Assembly: GCF_014648475.1 (NCBI RefSeq)
Contig: NZ_BMRE01000035.1
Location: 29,833-93,832, forward strand
Direction of reading: 5' to 3'
Source: Lentzea flava
GTDB taxonomy: Bacteria > Actinomycetota > Actinomycetes > Mycobacteriales > Pseudonocardiaceae
DNA length: 64,000 nucleotides
Position numbers and translations under genes: made by a program. This document shows positions 16,517 through 23,982 of this stretch, piece after piece (the stretch's first letter is position 1; each line of letters opens with the position of its first letter). The notes beneath the pieces are model-generated. The model was given only the letters and a program-made list of their open reading frames with translations. It ran no database searches and had not been told where the DNA came from.

Positions 16517-16539
16517 GCGTATGCGAGTTCCGCATACGC
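16517..16539. promoter_or_regulatory. Short perfect inverted repeat after the XRE gene
   Basis: gcgtatgcg and cgcatacgc are exact complements around the 5-base centre agttc, immediately after the XRE stop codon. It could be a weak terminator or an operator for the small downstream genes. The even AT-containing arms and lack of a T tract make an operator slightly more likely. Confidence 0.4.
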
Positions 16540-16597
16540 CACCCGCAATCCGTCTGCGACCCTCCCCATTTCCCGCCCCACCCCGCACGATCTAGGT

Positions 16598-16756
16598 GTG
16601 ATCGACCTGACCGAACGAACGCCGCGCTCGGAAGAGGTCAACGAGCGGTTCTGTGCGGCAGTGGCAGAGCGGAACTCGGGCCCGTACCGGCTCAAGTTCT
16701 ACGCGACCACACACGCTGTCGTGTGTGTGGTCGACGACGCCGAGGTGAAGGCATGA
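16598..16756 (+). CDS. Small protein (52 aa) coupled to the next gene
   Basis: GTG start, 52 codons, beginning MIDLTERTPRSEEVNERF and ending VVCVVDDAEVKA. Its stop overlaps the ATG of the next gene by four bases (ATGA), which implies translational coupling. Third positions are mostly G or C. The family is not recognised. It lies between an XRE regulator and another small gene in one orientation, so it is probably part of a regulator-partner set. Confidence 0.6.
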   Translation: MIDLTERTPRSEEVNERFCAAVAERNSGPYRLKFYATTHAVVCVVDDAEVKA

Positions 16757-17019
16757 GCATTCAGGAAAGAACGGAAGCGCGCATGCCCGTGTTGCTGGTC
16801 CGCAAGCGTGCGGGTGTCGTGGGGGAGACACAACGCACGTGCCACCTCGTTCCCGTGCCCGACGACGACCGCACGCCGCTCGCGTTGACCGCGTACTGCG
16901 GCGAACTCATCCACCGCGGCGAGGCCGAACTGCTCACCCAGCCGTCCGGAATGCCGTGCGTCAGCTGCCTGTTCCGCGTACCGATGCCACGTGACGGAGA
17001 ACTAGCCCACGACTGGTGA
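16753..17019 (+). CDS. Small cysteine-containing protein (88 aa)
   Basis: Starts MSIQERTEARMPVLLVRKR. It has cysteines in TCHLVPV, YCGELIH and PCVSC, so four Cys and nearby His residues could bind a metal; this is inference. The start is fixed by ATGA overlap with the preceding small gene. The function is unknown. The 3' end overlaps the convergent acetyltransferase by 18 bases. Confidence 0.6.
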   Translation: MSIQERTEARMPVLLVRKRAGVVGETQRTCHLVPVPDDDRTPLALTAYCGELIHRGEAELLTQPSGMPCVSCLFRVPMPRDGELAHDW

Positions 17020-17754
17020 CGCGATGCAGGCCGTCCCGACGTGCCTGAACCCGACCCGCTCGTAGACCCGAGCGATCTCCGGGCTCCCCGCCGACAGGAA
17101 CACGAGCTTCGCGCCCCGATCCAGGGCGTCCCGCGCCAGTTCCGCAGTGACCGCACCACCGAGGCCACGTCGCCGTGCCGCCGGCAACGTGCCGATGCCC
17201 GCGATCTCCACGACGTCACCCGCCCGTTGCGCGGTGCCTACCGCCAGAACGCCCTCGCCTGGCAGGTCGGCCACCGCGTGGCGGTGCCGGGTGCTCGTCG
17301 GGACGGCCTCCGCGAGCGCCGCGTCCCGTTCCGCCACACCGACCTCGCCCGGCGAGGTGCCCGGCGACGAGAACGCGAGCTCGGCCACCACCGACACCTC
17401 GGCCGGCCGCGTGTCGAGCACGCGGACGTGCGGATGCGGCTCCGGGAGCTTCTCCGGGTCGAGCACCAGCAGTGGTGCCCGCAGCACCTCCAGGCCAGCC
17501 GCGACCGCCACGTCGTACAGGTCCGGCGTGGTCTCGTGCACCCACTCCAGCGCCTCGGGCACGCCGAGCTCGCGCTGCCGCGCCCGCATCTTCACCACGT
17601 CGTCGACCGTCGGCCGCCCGCCGGGGAAGCGCGGTCGCGCGTAGTACGGATGGCCGTCGCCCGCCTGGACGAAGAGCACCAGCTCGCCGTGATCCTCGAC
17701 GCGAGATCCCGGTCGGGGCACGGAGTCGTAAAACTCCTCGAGAACGTCCCACAC
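17002..17754 (-). CDS. GNAT-family N-acetyltransferase
   Basis: 250 residues from a GTG start. The C-terminal half is a GNAT domain that binds acetyl-CoA: a strand VEIAGIGTLP followed by the pyrophosphate-binding motif ARRRGLGGAVTAELARDAL and the final VYERVGFRHVGTACIA. The N-terminal 110 residues are more variable and may set the acceptor. The acceptor is unknown. A TAGCGT box lies eight bases upstream, back to back with the promoter of the divergent lipoprotein. Confidence 0.85.
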   Translation of the reverse strand: MWDVLEEFYDSVPRPGSRVEDHGELVLFVQAGDGHPYYARPRFPGGRPTVDDVVKMRARQRELGVPEALEWVHETTPDLYDVAVAAGLEVLRAPLLVLDPEKLPEPHPHVRVLDTRPAEVSVVAELAFSSPGTSPGEVGVAERDAALAEAVPTSTRHRHAVADLPGEGVLAVGTAQRAGDVVEIAGIGTLPAARRRGLGGAVTAELARDALDRGAKLVFLSAGSPEIARVYERVGFRHVGTACIASPVVG

Positions 17755-17762
17755 GAGAGATC

Positions 17763-17783
17763 ACGCTAGCTAGGTTTGGCGGC
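17763..17783. promoter_or_regulatory. Back-to-back leaderless promoters of the GNAT and lipoprotein genes
   Basis: Leftward box TAGCGT (complement of 17763-17768) is eight bases before the GNAT GTG. Rightward box TAGGTT (17771-17776) is seven bases before an ATG at 17784. Only two bases separate the two boxes, so the two polymerases must compete for the site. Confidence 0.45.
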
Positions 17784-17807
17784 ATGACGCACGGCATTTC
17801 CTCATGA
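17784..17807 (+). other. Seven-codon leader ORF (MTHGISS) overlapping the lipoprotein start
   Basis: ATG at 17784 follows the TAGGTT box by seven bases; the frame encodes MTHGISS and stops in ATGA with the lipoprotein ATG at 17804. It may load ribosomes on a leaderless transcript and couple translation of the lipoprotein, which has no clear ribosome site of its own. Confidence 0.35.
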
Positions 17808-18172
17808 GAACTGTGGCGGCGCTGGTCGCCCTTCTCCTCGTCCTCACGGGGTGCGGTGACGACCGCGAGGACCGGTTCGCGCGCCCCGGCGCGCCCAGGA
17901 CGTCGCCCAGCGGGAAGTTCGTCGCGCACGCCGAGAGCGAGAGCGAGGTGCGGGTGACCGACCGCGACGGCGGTGAGGTGTTCAGGAAGTCCTACGAGTA
18001 CGCCACCAGCTACCGCGCCGACGGCATCGGCGTGGTGTGGCTGTCCACGAAGGACCAGCTGTGGATCCTCGTGCCCGGCGGGCGCATGAGCGAACGCGTC
18101 GAGCCGGGGCCCGACGGGGTCTGGACCGCGGTCGAGGCCGAACTACCCGGGGAGATCACGCGGCTCGGCTGA
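17804..18172 (+). CDS. Small hypothetical lipoprotein
   Basis: 122 residues. The N-terminus MRTVAALVALLLVLTGCG is a lipoprotein signal with lipobox LTGC, the lipid being added at Cys17. The mature part is beta-rich and polar, with RTSPSGKFVAHAE, GGEVFRKSYEY and a WLSTKDQLWILVPGG strand pair, similar to small propeller-blade or pepSY-like folds. The function is unknown. The 3' end overlaps the convergent BrkB-like gene by 30 bases. Confidence 0.75.
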   Translation: MRTVAALVALLLVLTGCGDDREDRFARPGAPRTSPSGKFVAHAESESEVRVTDRDGGEVFRKSYEYATSYRADGIGVVWLSTKDQLWILVPGGRMSERVEPGPDGVWTAVEAELPGEITRLG

Positions 18173-19099
18173 GGCGTCCTTCTCGCCCTGCGCGAGCCGG
18201 CGGCCGCGCTCCAGTTCCGCGTCGAACTCGGCACCGAGCAGCACGGCGATGTTCGAGATCCACAGCCACACCAGGAAGACGATCACACCGCCGAGCGAGC
18301 CGTAGGTCTTGTTGTACGACGCGAAGTTCGCCACGTAGACCGCGAAGCCGACGGTGGCGAGCGCCCACAGCACGATGGCCAGGAGGCTGCCGGGCGTGAC
18401 CCAGCGGAAGGCGGGCTGCCGCACGTTCGGCGCCGCCCAGTAGAGCACCGCGAACGCGAGGGCCACCAGCAGCAGGATGACTGGCCACTTGACGATGTCC
18501 CACACCGTGACCACGGTGTCGCCGAGCCCCAGCAGGTTGCCGACCGTGTCCGCGACCCCGCCGGTCAGCACGAGCGCACCGAGAGTGAGCGAGATCAGCA
18601 CCACCGAGCCCAGCGTCAGCAGGAGGCGCAGCGGCACGGTCTTCCAGAACGGCCTGCCCTCCTCGACGTCGTACACGGCGTTGCAGGCGCGCATGAACGC
18701 GCCCAGGTAGCCCGAAGCGGTCCAGAACGCCGTCAGCAGACCGATGATGCCGAGCAGCCCGGCGGCCCCCTGGCCCTTCTGCAGTTCCTCGATGGACGAC
18801 TTCACCAGGTCACCGGCCTGGCCGGGCGCGACCTGGTCGACGTACTTCATCAGCTCCTGCGTCGTCGTCTCGCCGAGCAGCGCGAGCACGGACGTCAGCA
18901 CGATGAGTCCGGGGAACAACGACAGCACCGCGTAGTAGGTGAGCGCTGCCGCCCAGTCCGTCAGGTTGTCGTCGTTGAACTCTTTGACCGTCCGTTTGAG
19001 AACGCCCCACCAGGCGCCCTTGGGCAACTTGGTGGGGCGTTCGATGGTCTCACCTGCGGGCACGGCGCCAGCTCCAGGAACGCGTGCCGGCTCCGACAC
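18143..19099 (-). CDS. YihY/BrkB-family inner membrane protein
   Basis: 318 residues with six membrane helices. The family signature is clear: DNLTDWAAALTYYAVLSLFPGLIVL in two pieces near residue 45, TAFWTASGYLGAFMRACNAVYDVEE, and GGVIVFLVWLWISNIAVLLGAEFDAELE in two pieces near the end. Homologues were once called ribonuclease BN in error; the true role is unknown, possibly lipid or anion transport. A 61-residue membrane protein gene overlaps its start. Confidence 0.9.
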   Translation of the reverse strand: MSEPARVPGAGAVPAGETIERPTKLPKGAWWGVLKRTVKEFNDDNLTDWAAALTYYAVLSLFPGLIVLTSVLALLGETTTQELMKYVDQVAPGQAGDLVKSSIEELQKGQGAAGLLGIIGLLTAFWTASGYLGAFMRACNAVYDVEEGRPFWKTVPLRLLLTLGSVVLISLTLGALVLTGGVADTVGNLLGLGDTVVTVWDIVKWPVILLLVALAFAVLYWAAPNVRQPAFRWVTPGSLLAIVLWALATVGFAVYVANFASYNKTYGSLGGVIVFLVWLWISNIAVLLGAEFDAELERGRRLAQGEKDASAEPRDLPG

Positions 19100-19235
19100 C
19101 GGCCATGTGCAGGGCGAGGAGCAGCAGTCCGAGCACCACGAGCGTGTTGGCGGTGATCACGTCACCAAGAGCGGTCTTCGCCAGGTCGAGAATCAGGGCG
19201 AGACCGAACGCCACTGCGGCGATGAGGGCCAGCAT
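19050..19235 (-). CDS. Small membrane protein (61 aa)
   Basis: MLALIAAVAFGLALILDLAK starts a protein with two apolar helices and an Arg-rich tail (SWSWRRARR). A strong GGAGG ribosome site lies just before the ATG (complement of 19233-19235), which supports a real gene. Its end overlaps the BrkB-like start by 50 bases in another frame, so the two are probably co-transcribed. Similar tiny proteins are common in actinomycetes; the function is unknown. Confidence 0.65.
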   Translation of the reverse strand: MLALIAAVAFGLALILDLAKTALGDVITANTLVVLGLLLLALHMAGVGAGTRSWSWRRARR

Positions 19236-19328
19236 GTCCACCTCCGAGTTCAAGTGACCAGCGGATACCCGTTTCGTTGCGGGGGAACCGCACCGTTCGG
19301 AGCAACGGGCGTGCCATGATCGGAGACC

Positions 19329-20930
19329 ATGGACGTCCAGCGGTGGCAAGCGGCCGCGGTTCCGTGGTGGGTGACCAAGGTCGGGCTCGTCGGTGGATGG
19401 GTCGTCGCCTTCTACTTCGCCGCCAGTGCGAACGAGGTGCCGTGCACGACCGCACAGCCGTGCGTGCCGGACCCGATGTTCGCGCTGGCGGTCGTGCCGT
19501 TGCTGGCGACACCGCTGCTGCTGTTGTTCGGCCGTGTGCTCACGGGCTGTGCGATGGGCATGGTGTTCGGTGCGCTGGACATCGTTCTCGACGGTTCGGC
19601 CGCCGCCAACGTCGCGTTCGGGCTGCACGCGGGCGCGTGCGCGATCGTGGCGGCGTGGACCGTGAGGTCGCGCGCCGACCAGCACGCGGCGGCGGGCGCC
19701 ACCCTCGTCTCGTTGCCGGACCTTCCACCGCAACGAGGCGTGCTGCGGATCATCGCGGTGTTGCTCGTCCTGTTCGGCTTCCTGACGTTCGTGCAGTACG
19801 ACCTCACGAACGGCGAGATCGAGCAGCACGTCGCGAAGGCCAGCCGGATGGACGCCGAGGTCGTCGAGATCAAGAACACCTACGAGGTGTGGGTGGAGCT
19901 GCCGGACCGGCAGCGCACCAGCTTCGAGCCGCTCGCGCCGGAGACGTACCAGGTCGGAGACACGGTGCCGGTGCTGGCGGACGGCTCGTGGGTGCGCATG
20001 GCCAACGAGCCGGAGGACGTCACGTGGTGGCTCACGCTCGGTGGCGCCGCCGTGTTCCTCGCGATCATGCTGGCCGCGCGGGAACGCCGCCGCCGCGCGT
20101 TGTGGACGGGCCCGGTGAAGGCGATCCGCCTGCAGGCACATCCCGTCGGTCCGCGCCGGATCCTGTTGCGGCACAACAAGGACGACATCGCCACCGTCGC
20201 CACGCTCGCCGACCTCGGGCTGGAGGAGCCGCTCTACCACGACACCGAGCAGTTCGGCCGGGTGTGGCGCGGCGAGGAGGACCCGCCGGTGCAGCTCGAC
20301 CCGACGGAGATCCTCGTCGCGGGCGAGTGGCACCACGGCGGCCAGGTCGCGTTGCTGGTCGAGGGCGAGGTCGTGGCCACCAGCACGTTGTCCAGGGTCC
20401 GCCCGCGCCACACCGTCCACAACGCACACCTGCCCGGCGAGCCGGTCACCGCGGCCAAGCCGGTCGACCTGCCGCACGCGCTGTGGCCGGGCGATCGGCG
20501 GCGCTCGGAGGGCGTCCTGCTGCTGCTCGGCGCGGCCGGCGCGATGATCGCGCTGAAGTACTACCCGGACCTGATCGTCCTCGGGTTCATGGGCGTGCAG
20601 TGCGTGTTGTCGGCCGTGAACAGGTTCCAGCCGTTGCTGCGCCTCGACCACCGCGGGGTCTCGCTCTACACGGGCGTCTGGACCTACCGCGTGCCGTGGT
20701 CGCAGCTGCACGGGGTGCGCCGCTCGGGTCCTCAGCTCATGCTCGCGTTCGGCCCGCACGGTGACGTGATCACCACTCCGCATCTGCCGGACGATCAGGC
20801 GGGCGAGAAGCTGATGTGGGCGCGGGCGAGGTCCATGATCGCCGACCATCCGGGGGAGAGGGTGAGCCGCCGGCTCAACGTCAGCGTGCTCGCCGGGCTC
20901 GGCTACGCGCTGCTGGTCGTGCTCATCTGA
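19329..20930 (+). CDS. Polytopic membrane protein with soluble beta domains, function unknown
   Basis: 533 residues. Four hydrophobic segments lie in the first 165 residues, then a soluble DUF3592-like stretch (ASRMDAEVVEIKNTYEVWVEL in two parts), another membrane segment near 235, an about 150-residue soluble part, two more helices and a PH-like region (LRLDHRGVSLYTGVWTYRVPW in two parts) before a final helix. I do not recognise a named family for the whole. It is convergent with the next gene and overlaps it by 8 bases. Confidence 0.65.
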   Translation: MDVQRWQAAAVPWWVTKVGLVGGWVVAFYFAASANEVPCTTAQPCVPDPMFALAVVPLLATPLLLLFGRVLTGCAMGMVFGALDIVLDGSAAANVAFGLHAGACAIVAAWTVRSRADQHAAAGATLVSLPDLPPQRGVLRIIAVLLVLFGFLTFVQYDLTNGEIEQHVAKASRMDAEVVEIKNTYEVWVELPDRQRTSFEPLAPETYQVGDTVPVLADGSWVRMANEPEDVTWWLTLGGAAVFLAIMLAARERRRRALWTGPVKAIRLQAHPVGPRRILLRHNKDDIATVATLADLGLEEPLYHDTEQFGRVWRGEEDPPVQLDPTEILVAGEWHHGGQVALLVEGEVVATSTLSRVRPRHTVHNAHLPGEPVTAAKPVDLPHALWPGDRRRSEGVLLLLGAAGAMIALKYYPDLIVLGFMGVQCVLSAVNRFQPLLRLDHRGVSLYTGVWTYRVPWSQLHGVRRSGPQLMLAFGPHGDVITTPHLPDDQAGEKLMWARARSMIADHPGERVSRRLNVSVLAGLGYALLVVLI

Positions 20931-22065
20931 GCCGTGCCACGGCCTTGAGCAGACGGTCCACATCGGATTCGTCGTTGTACGGCCCGATGCCCGCCCGCAC
21001 GGCGCCCTTGTCGCCGAGGCCGAGCCACCGGGAGCACTCGATCGCGTAGAAGTGGCCCGCGGGCGCGTTGACACCCTCGGCGCCGAGCCTGCGGTACACC
21101 TCGGCGGGCTCCAGCCCGTCGACCGAGAACAGCACGGTCGGGGTGCGCGAGGACGCCTTGCTGTAGATCCGCACCCCGAGTTCCCGCAGCCCGGCTTCCA
21201 GCTGGTCGCGCAGCCCGAACTCGTGCTCCTCCAGCCCGTCCAGGCCGCGCAGGAACTCGACGGCCGCGGTCGTTCCCGCCAGCAGCTCGTACGGCAGCGT
21301 GCCCAGCTCGAACCGTTCCGGCACGGCGTTCGTCGACGGCAGCAGCTTGTCCGGCCGCAACGTCTCCAGCAGCTCCGGCGCGGCCGCCAGCACGCCGAGG
21401 TGCGGGCCGAGGAACTTGTACGGCGAACACACGAAGAAGTCCGCGTCCATCGCCTCCACGTCGACCGGCAGGTGCGGGGTGTAGTGCACGCCGTCCACGT
21501 ACACGAACGCCGCCATCTCGTGCGCCGCCGCCGCGATCGCCGCCACGTCCGGACGGGTGCCGAGCAGGTTCGACGCCGCCGTGATCGCGACGACGCGGGT
21601 GCGGTCGGACAGCAGGTTCGTGACGGCTTCGATGGGCAGCTCACCTGTAGTGCGGTCGAACGGCGCCCATCGCACCGTGGCCCGCGCCGCCTCGGCCGCC
21701 TGCACCCATGGCCTGATGTTCGCGTCGTGGTCGAGCCTGGTGACGATGATCTCGTCACCCGGCCGCCAGTTCTTCGCCAGCGTGCGGGAGAAGTCGTAGG
21801 TCAGCTGGGTCATGCTGCGGCCGAACACGATGCTGCCCGCGTTGAGGAACTCGCCCATCGTGCGGCGCGCGGTCCGGACGATCTCCTCGGCCCTGCGCTC
21901 GGCCGCCGTGACCGAGCCGCGGTTGGCGACCGCCGACGTCAGCGTCGCCCTGACCGCCTCGGCGACGACGTCCGGTGTCTGCGAGCCACCGGGTCCGTCG
22001 AAGTGCGCGGCACCCTCACGCAACGCGGGGAAGTGGGCGCGTACGGCGGCGACGTCGTAGACCAT
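20923..22065 (-). CDS. Cysteine desulfurase-like aminotransferase class V protein
   Basis: 380 residues starting MVYDVAAVRAHFPAL. PLP-binding features are visible: Asp191 and His194 in VDGVHYTPH and the Schiff-base Lys217 in CSPYKFLGPHLG. The subgroup with N-terminal HFDGPGGSQTP and TLTSAVANRGS is the cysteine desulfurase-like clade, whose members lack the mobile catalytic cysteine loop of IscS and whose substrates are mostly unknown. A TetR gene and a YqeB-like gene lie upstream on the same strand; the gap to the TetR stop is only 4 bases, so the three form an operon. Confidence 0.8.
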   Translation of the reverse strand: MVYDVAAVRAHFPALREGAAHFDGPGGSQTPDVVAEAVRATLTSAVANRGSVTAAERRAEEIVRTARRTMGEFLNAGSIVFGRSMTQLTYDFSRTLAKNWRPGDEIIVTRLDHDANIRPWVQAAEAARATVRWAPFDRTTGELPIEAVTNLLSDRTRVVAITAASNLLGTRPDVAAIAAAAHEMAAFVYVDGVHYTPHLPVDVEAMDADFFVCSPYKFLGPHLGVLAAAPELLETLRPDKLLPSTNAVPERFELGTLPYELLAGTTAAVEFLRGLDGLEEHEFGLRDQLEAGLRELGVRIYSKASSRTPTVLFSVDGLEPAEVYRRLGAEGVNAPAGHFYAIECSRWLGLGDKGAVRAGIGPYNDESDVDRLLKAVARLR

Positions 22066-22069
22066 GCCC

Positions 22070-22666
22070 TCATGGTGCTTGAGCACCCACGAAACGGGAA
22101 AGGATCAACCGGAGGGTGCTCACCTGTCCGGACGCGTCGAAGTCCGGGTCGACGAGCCTGCCGAACAGGCCGTCGACCAGGCCCTGCACCCAGGTCGCTG
22201 CCGTCCGTGCGCTCACCGGGAGCGTGATCTGACCCGCGTCGTGCGCCTGCTGCAGCAGCACGGCGAGTTCGTCGCGGACCACCTGCTCGTTGCGGGCGAT
22301 CAGGTTCCACAGCTCCGGGTCGCGGCTCGCCTGGGCCACGACCTCCAGCACCAGCCCGGCCACGGACCGGTCCAGCGCGGGCACGCACAGGTGGTCGACG
22401 ACCATCAGCACGCCGTCCCACGGGCTGAGGGTCTTGGCCTGCGCGAAGACCTCGGCGTTGTCCCTGCCGTCCTGTTCGAAGATCTCCAGGAAGATGGCGC
22501 GCTTGGTGGGGAAGTAGTGGAACAGGCTGCCCGTGCTGATGTCGGCGGCCTTGCAGATGTCCGCGACGGTCGTCCGGTCGAAGCCCTTCTCCGCGAACAA
22601 GCCCGCAGCCGTGTCGGTGATGTGTCGCTTCTTCGCCGCGTGCTTGACCGGATCTACCGTTCGCAC
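22070..22666 (-). CDS. TetR-family transcriptional regulator
   Basis: 198 residues from a GTG start. The N-terminal helix-turn-helix is typical (TDTAAGLFAEKGFDRTTVADI with ADISTGSLFHYFPTK). The C-terminal ligand domain ends LRLILSRFVG. It overlaps the end of the YqeB-like gene by 13 bases. The likely target is the accgagcgctcggt palindrome in front of the operon, which would make it autoregulatory and also a regulator of the divergent DinB-like gene. Confidence 0.85.
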   Translation of the reverse strand: MRTVDPVKHAAKKRHITDTAAGLFAEKGFDRTTVADICKAADISTGSLFHYFPTKRAIFLEIFEQDGRDNAEVFAQAKTLSPWDGVLMVVDHLCVPALDRSVAGLVLEVVAQASRDPELWNLIARNEQVVRDELAVLLQQAHDAGQITLPVSARTAATWVQGLVDGLFGRLVDPDFDASGQVSTLRLILSRFVGAQAP

Positions 22667-23319
22667 CTGTAGTACTGCCTCTTCTTCTCGTCCTTGACGT
22701 AGACGCCGCGCCTGCGGATCTCCCTCGCCAATTCTGCGGCCTCCTCGTGCTCGTACTTCGAGATGGCCTTCTTCCGTGCCGTGAACAGCGCGTTCACGTC
22801 CGGCGGCAGCTCGGGCGCGTGCTCGACCCACATCCGGAACTCGCTCGCGTACGGGTCTGCGTCGCGCCACCGGTAGCCGTGGCCGGTGAAGGCCTGTTCG
22901 AGCTTCGCCCTGCTCAGATCCGAGGTCTCGCGGGCCAGCTCGGCGCCGCTGGGCGACAGCAGCACGAGCTGCTTGCCGTCGGCGAACGCCGACTCGACCT
23001 GGTTGCGGCCGAAGTCGAAGCTCTTGTCGTCCTTTCTGAGCGTGACGCGGTCGTGCGAGACCTCGACCGTCATCATGTCCGCCGCCCACAGCAACGCGAG
23101 CACACCGCCGGCCAGCGCCCCGATCGCCGGCGCCGCGATCGTCACCCACGGCTCCGGGATGTCCGTGACCAGCTCGAACACGCCCTGGAACGGGAACCAG
23201 CCCAACGTCGTGATCCACCCGGCTGCCAGCTTGAGCCCCCACCCCGCGGCGGCTCCCAGCGCCGGGCACACCACCCAGATGCCGTAGCGGACCGCCGCGG
23301 TCTCCTGCACAGTCGTCAT
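22654..23319 (-). CDS. YqeB-like membrane protein (PH-like domain plus CysS-C-like tail)
   Basis: 221 residues starting MTTVQETAAVRYGIWV. Two membrane segments (about 12-35 and 55-80) are followed by a PH-like beta domain (VEVSHDRVTLRKDDKSFDF) and a C-terminal helical part (EHEEAAELAREIRRRGVYVK) like the anticodon-binding tail of cysteinyl-tRNA synthetase. This two-part layout is that of proteins annotated YqeB; the role is unclear. It is the first gene of a leftward operon with the TetR regulator and an aminotransferase. The -10 box TAGTAT lies seven bases before the start. Confidence 0.7.
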   Translation of the reverse strand: MTTVQETAAVRYGIWVVCPALGAAAGWGLKLAAGWITTLGWFPFQGVFELVTDIPEPWVTIAAPAIGALAGGVLALLWAADMMTVEVSHDRVTLRKDDKSFDFGRNQVESAFADGKQLVLLSPSGAELARETSDLSRAKLEQAFTGHGYRWRDADPYASEFRMWVEHAPELPPDVNALFTARKKAISKYEHEEAAELAREIRRRGVYVKDEKKRQYYRCER

Positions 23320-23398
23320 GACGCCAATACTAGACCGAGCGCTCGGTTTATTAAGTCCAGGACAGTCGTTGTCCGCAATCGGTTCTACGGTCGTCGGC
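23320..23398. promoter_or_regulatory. Divergent leaderless promoters with a TetR-type palindrome
   Basis: accgagcgctcggt at 23334-23347 is a perfect 14-base palindrome. It directly flanks the leftward TAGTAT box (complement of 23327-23332), which is seven bases before the YqeB-like ATG. Rightward, TACGGT (23386-23391) is seven bases before the DinB-like ATG. The palindrome is the best candidate operator for the TetR protein encoded in this operon. Confidence 0.6.
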
Positions 23399-23902
23399 AT
23401 GGACTGGAACAAGCAGTTGACGGACCAGCTCGACTTCCACTGGCGGGTGCAGCTGCGGCCGCGGCTGGAGGGTCTGACCGACGAGGAGTACTTCTGGCAG
23501 CCGGTGCCCGGCGCGTGGACCGTGCACGAGGACGGCTCCATCGACTGGGAGTACCCGACGCCGGAACCGGCGCCGGTCACCACGATCGCCTGGCGGATGG
23601 CGCACATCATCGTCGGCGTCCTCAACATGCGCACGGCGTCGCACTTCGGTGGCCCGCCCGCCGACTACCAGACCTGGCAGTACGCGACGAGCGCCGACGA
23701 GGCGCTGAAGCAGCTTGACGACGCCTACGCGGCCTGGACGGACGGTGCGCGCAAGGCGGACCTCTCGCGGGCCGTCGGTCCGGCGGAGGGGCCGTTCGCC
23801 GAGGAACCGATGGCGACCCTGGTGCTGCACATCAACCGGGAGGTGATCCACCACGGTGCGGAGATCGCCCTGCTCCGTGATCTCTACCTACGGGAGAGCT
23901 AG
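23399..23902 (+). CDS. DinB/DUF664-like four-helix enzyme-fold protein
   Basis: 167 residues starting MDWNKQLTDQLDFHWRVQL. The pattern of the DinB superfamily (not the polymerase) is seen: RPRLEGLTDEEYFWQPVPGAW near the start, IAWRMAHIIVGV with a metal-binding His, and HINREVIHHGAEIALLRDLY at the end giving further His ligands. Such proteins are often bacillithiol- or mycothiol-dependent transferases; the substrate is unknown. A leaderless -10 box precedes the ATG. Confidence 0.8.
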   Translation: MDWNKQLTDQLDFHWRVQLRPRLEGLTDEEYFWQPVPGAWTVHEDGSIDWEYPTPEPAPVTTIAWRMAHIIVGVLNMRTASHFGGPPADYQTWQYATSADEALKQLDDAYAAWTDGARKADLSRAVGPAEGPFAEEPMATLVLHINREVIHHGAEIALLRDLYLRES

Positions 23903-23915
23903 TTACCGAAAAGTG

Positions 23916-23934
23916 CCTACTTTCTAGAAGTGGG
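23916..23934. promoter_or_regulatory. Inverted repeat upstream of the quinone reductase gene
   Basis: cctactt and aagtggg form a 7-base inverted repeat with one mismatch around tctag. The ACTT-N5-AAGT core resembles operators of HxlR/MarR-type regulators that control quinone reductase genes. No such regulator is in the neighbourhood. Confidence 0.35.
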
Positions 23935-23982
23935 CGCTAACTGCAAGATGGTCCCCGTCGAGAACATCGAAGGGGGATCATG

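Noticed and set aside
14356..16695. 779-codon - strand frame across the EI24-like and XRE genes
   Set aside because: It covers two well-supported genes in other frames and shows no domain of its own.
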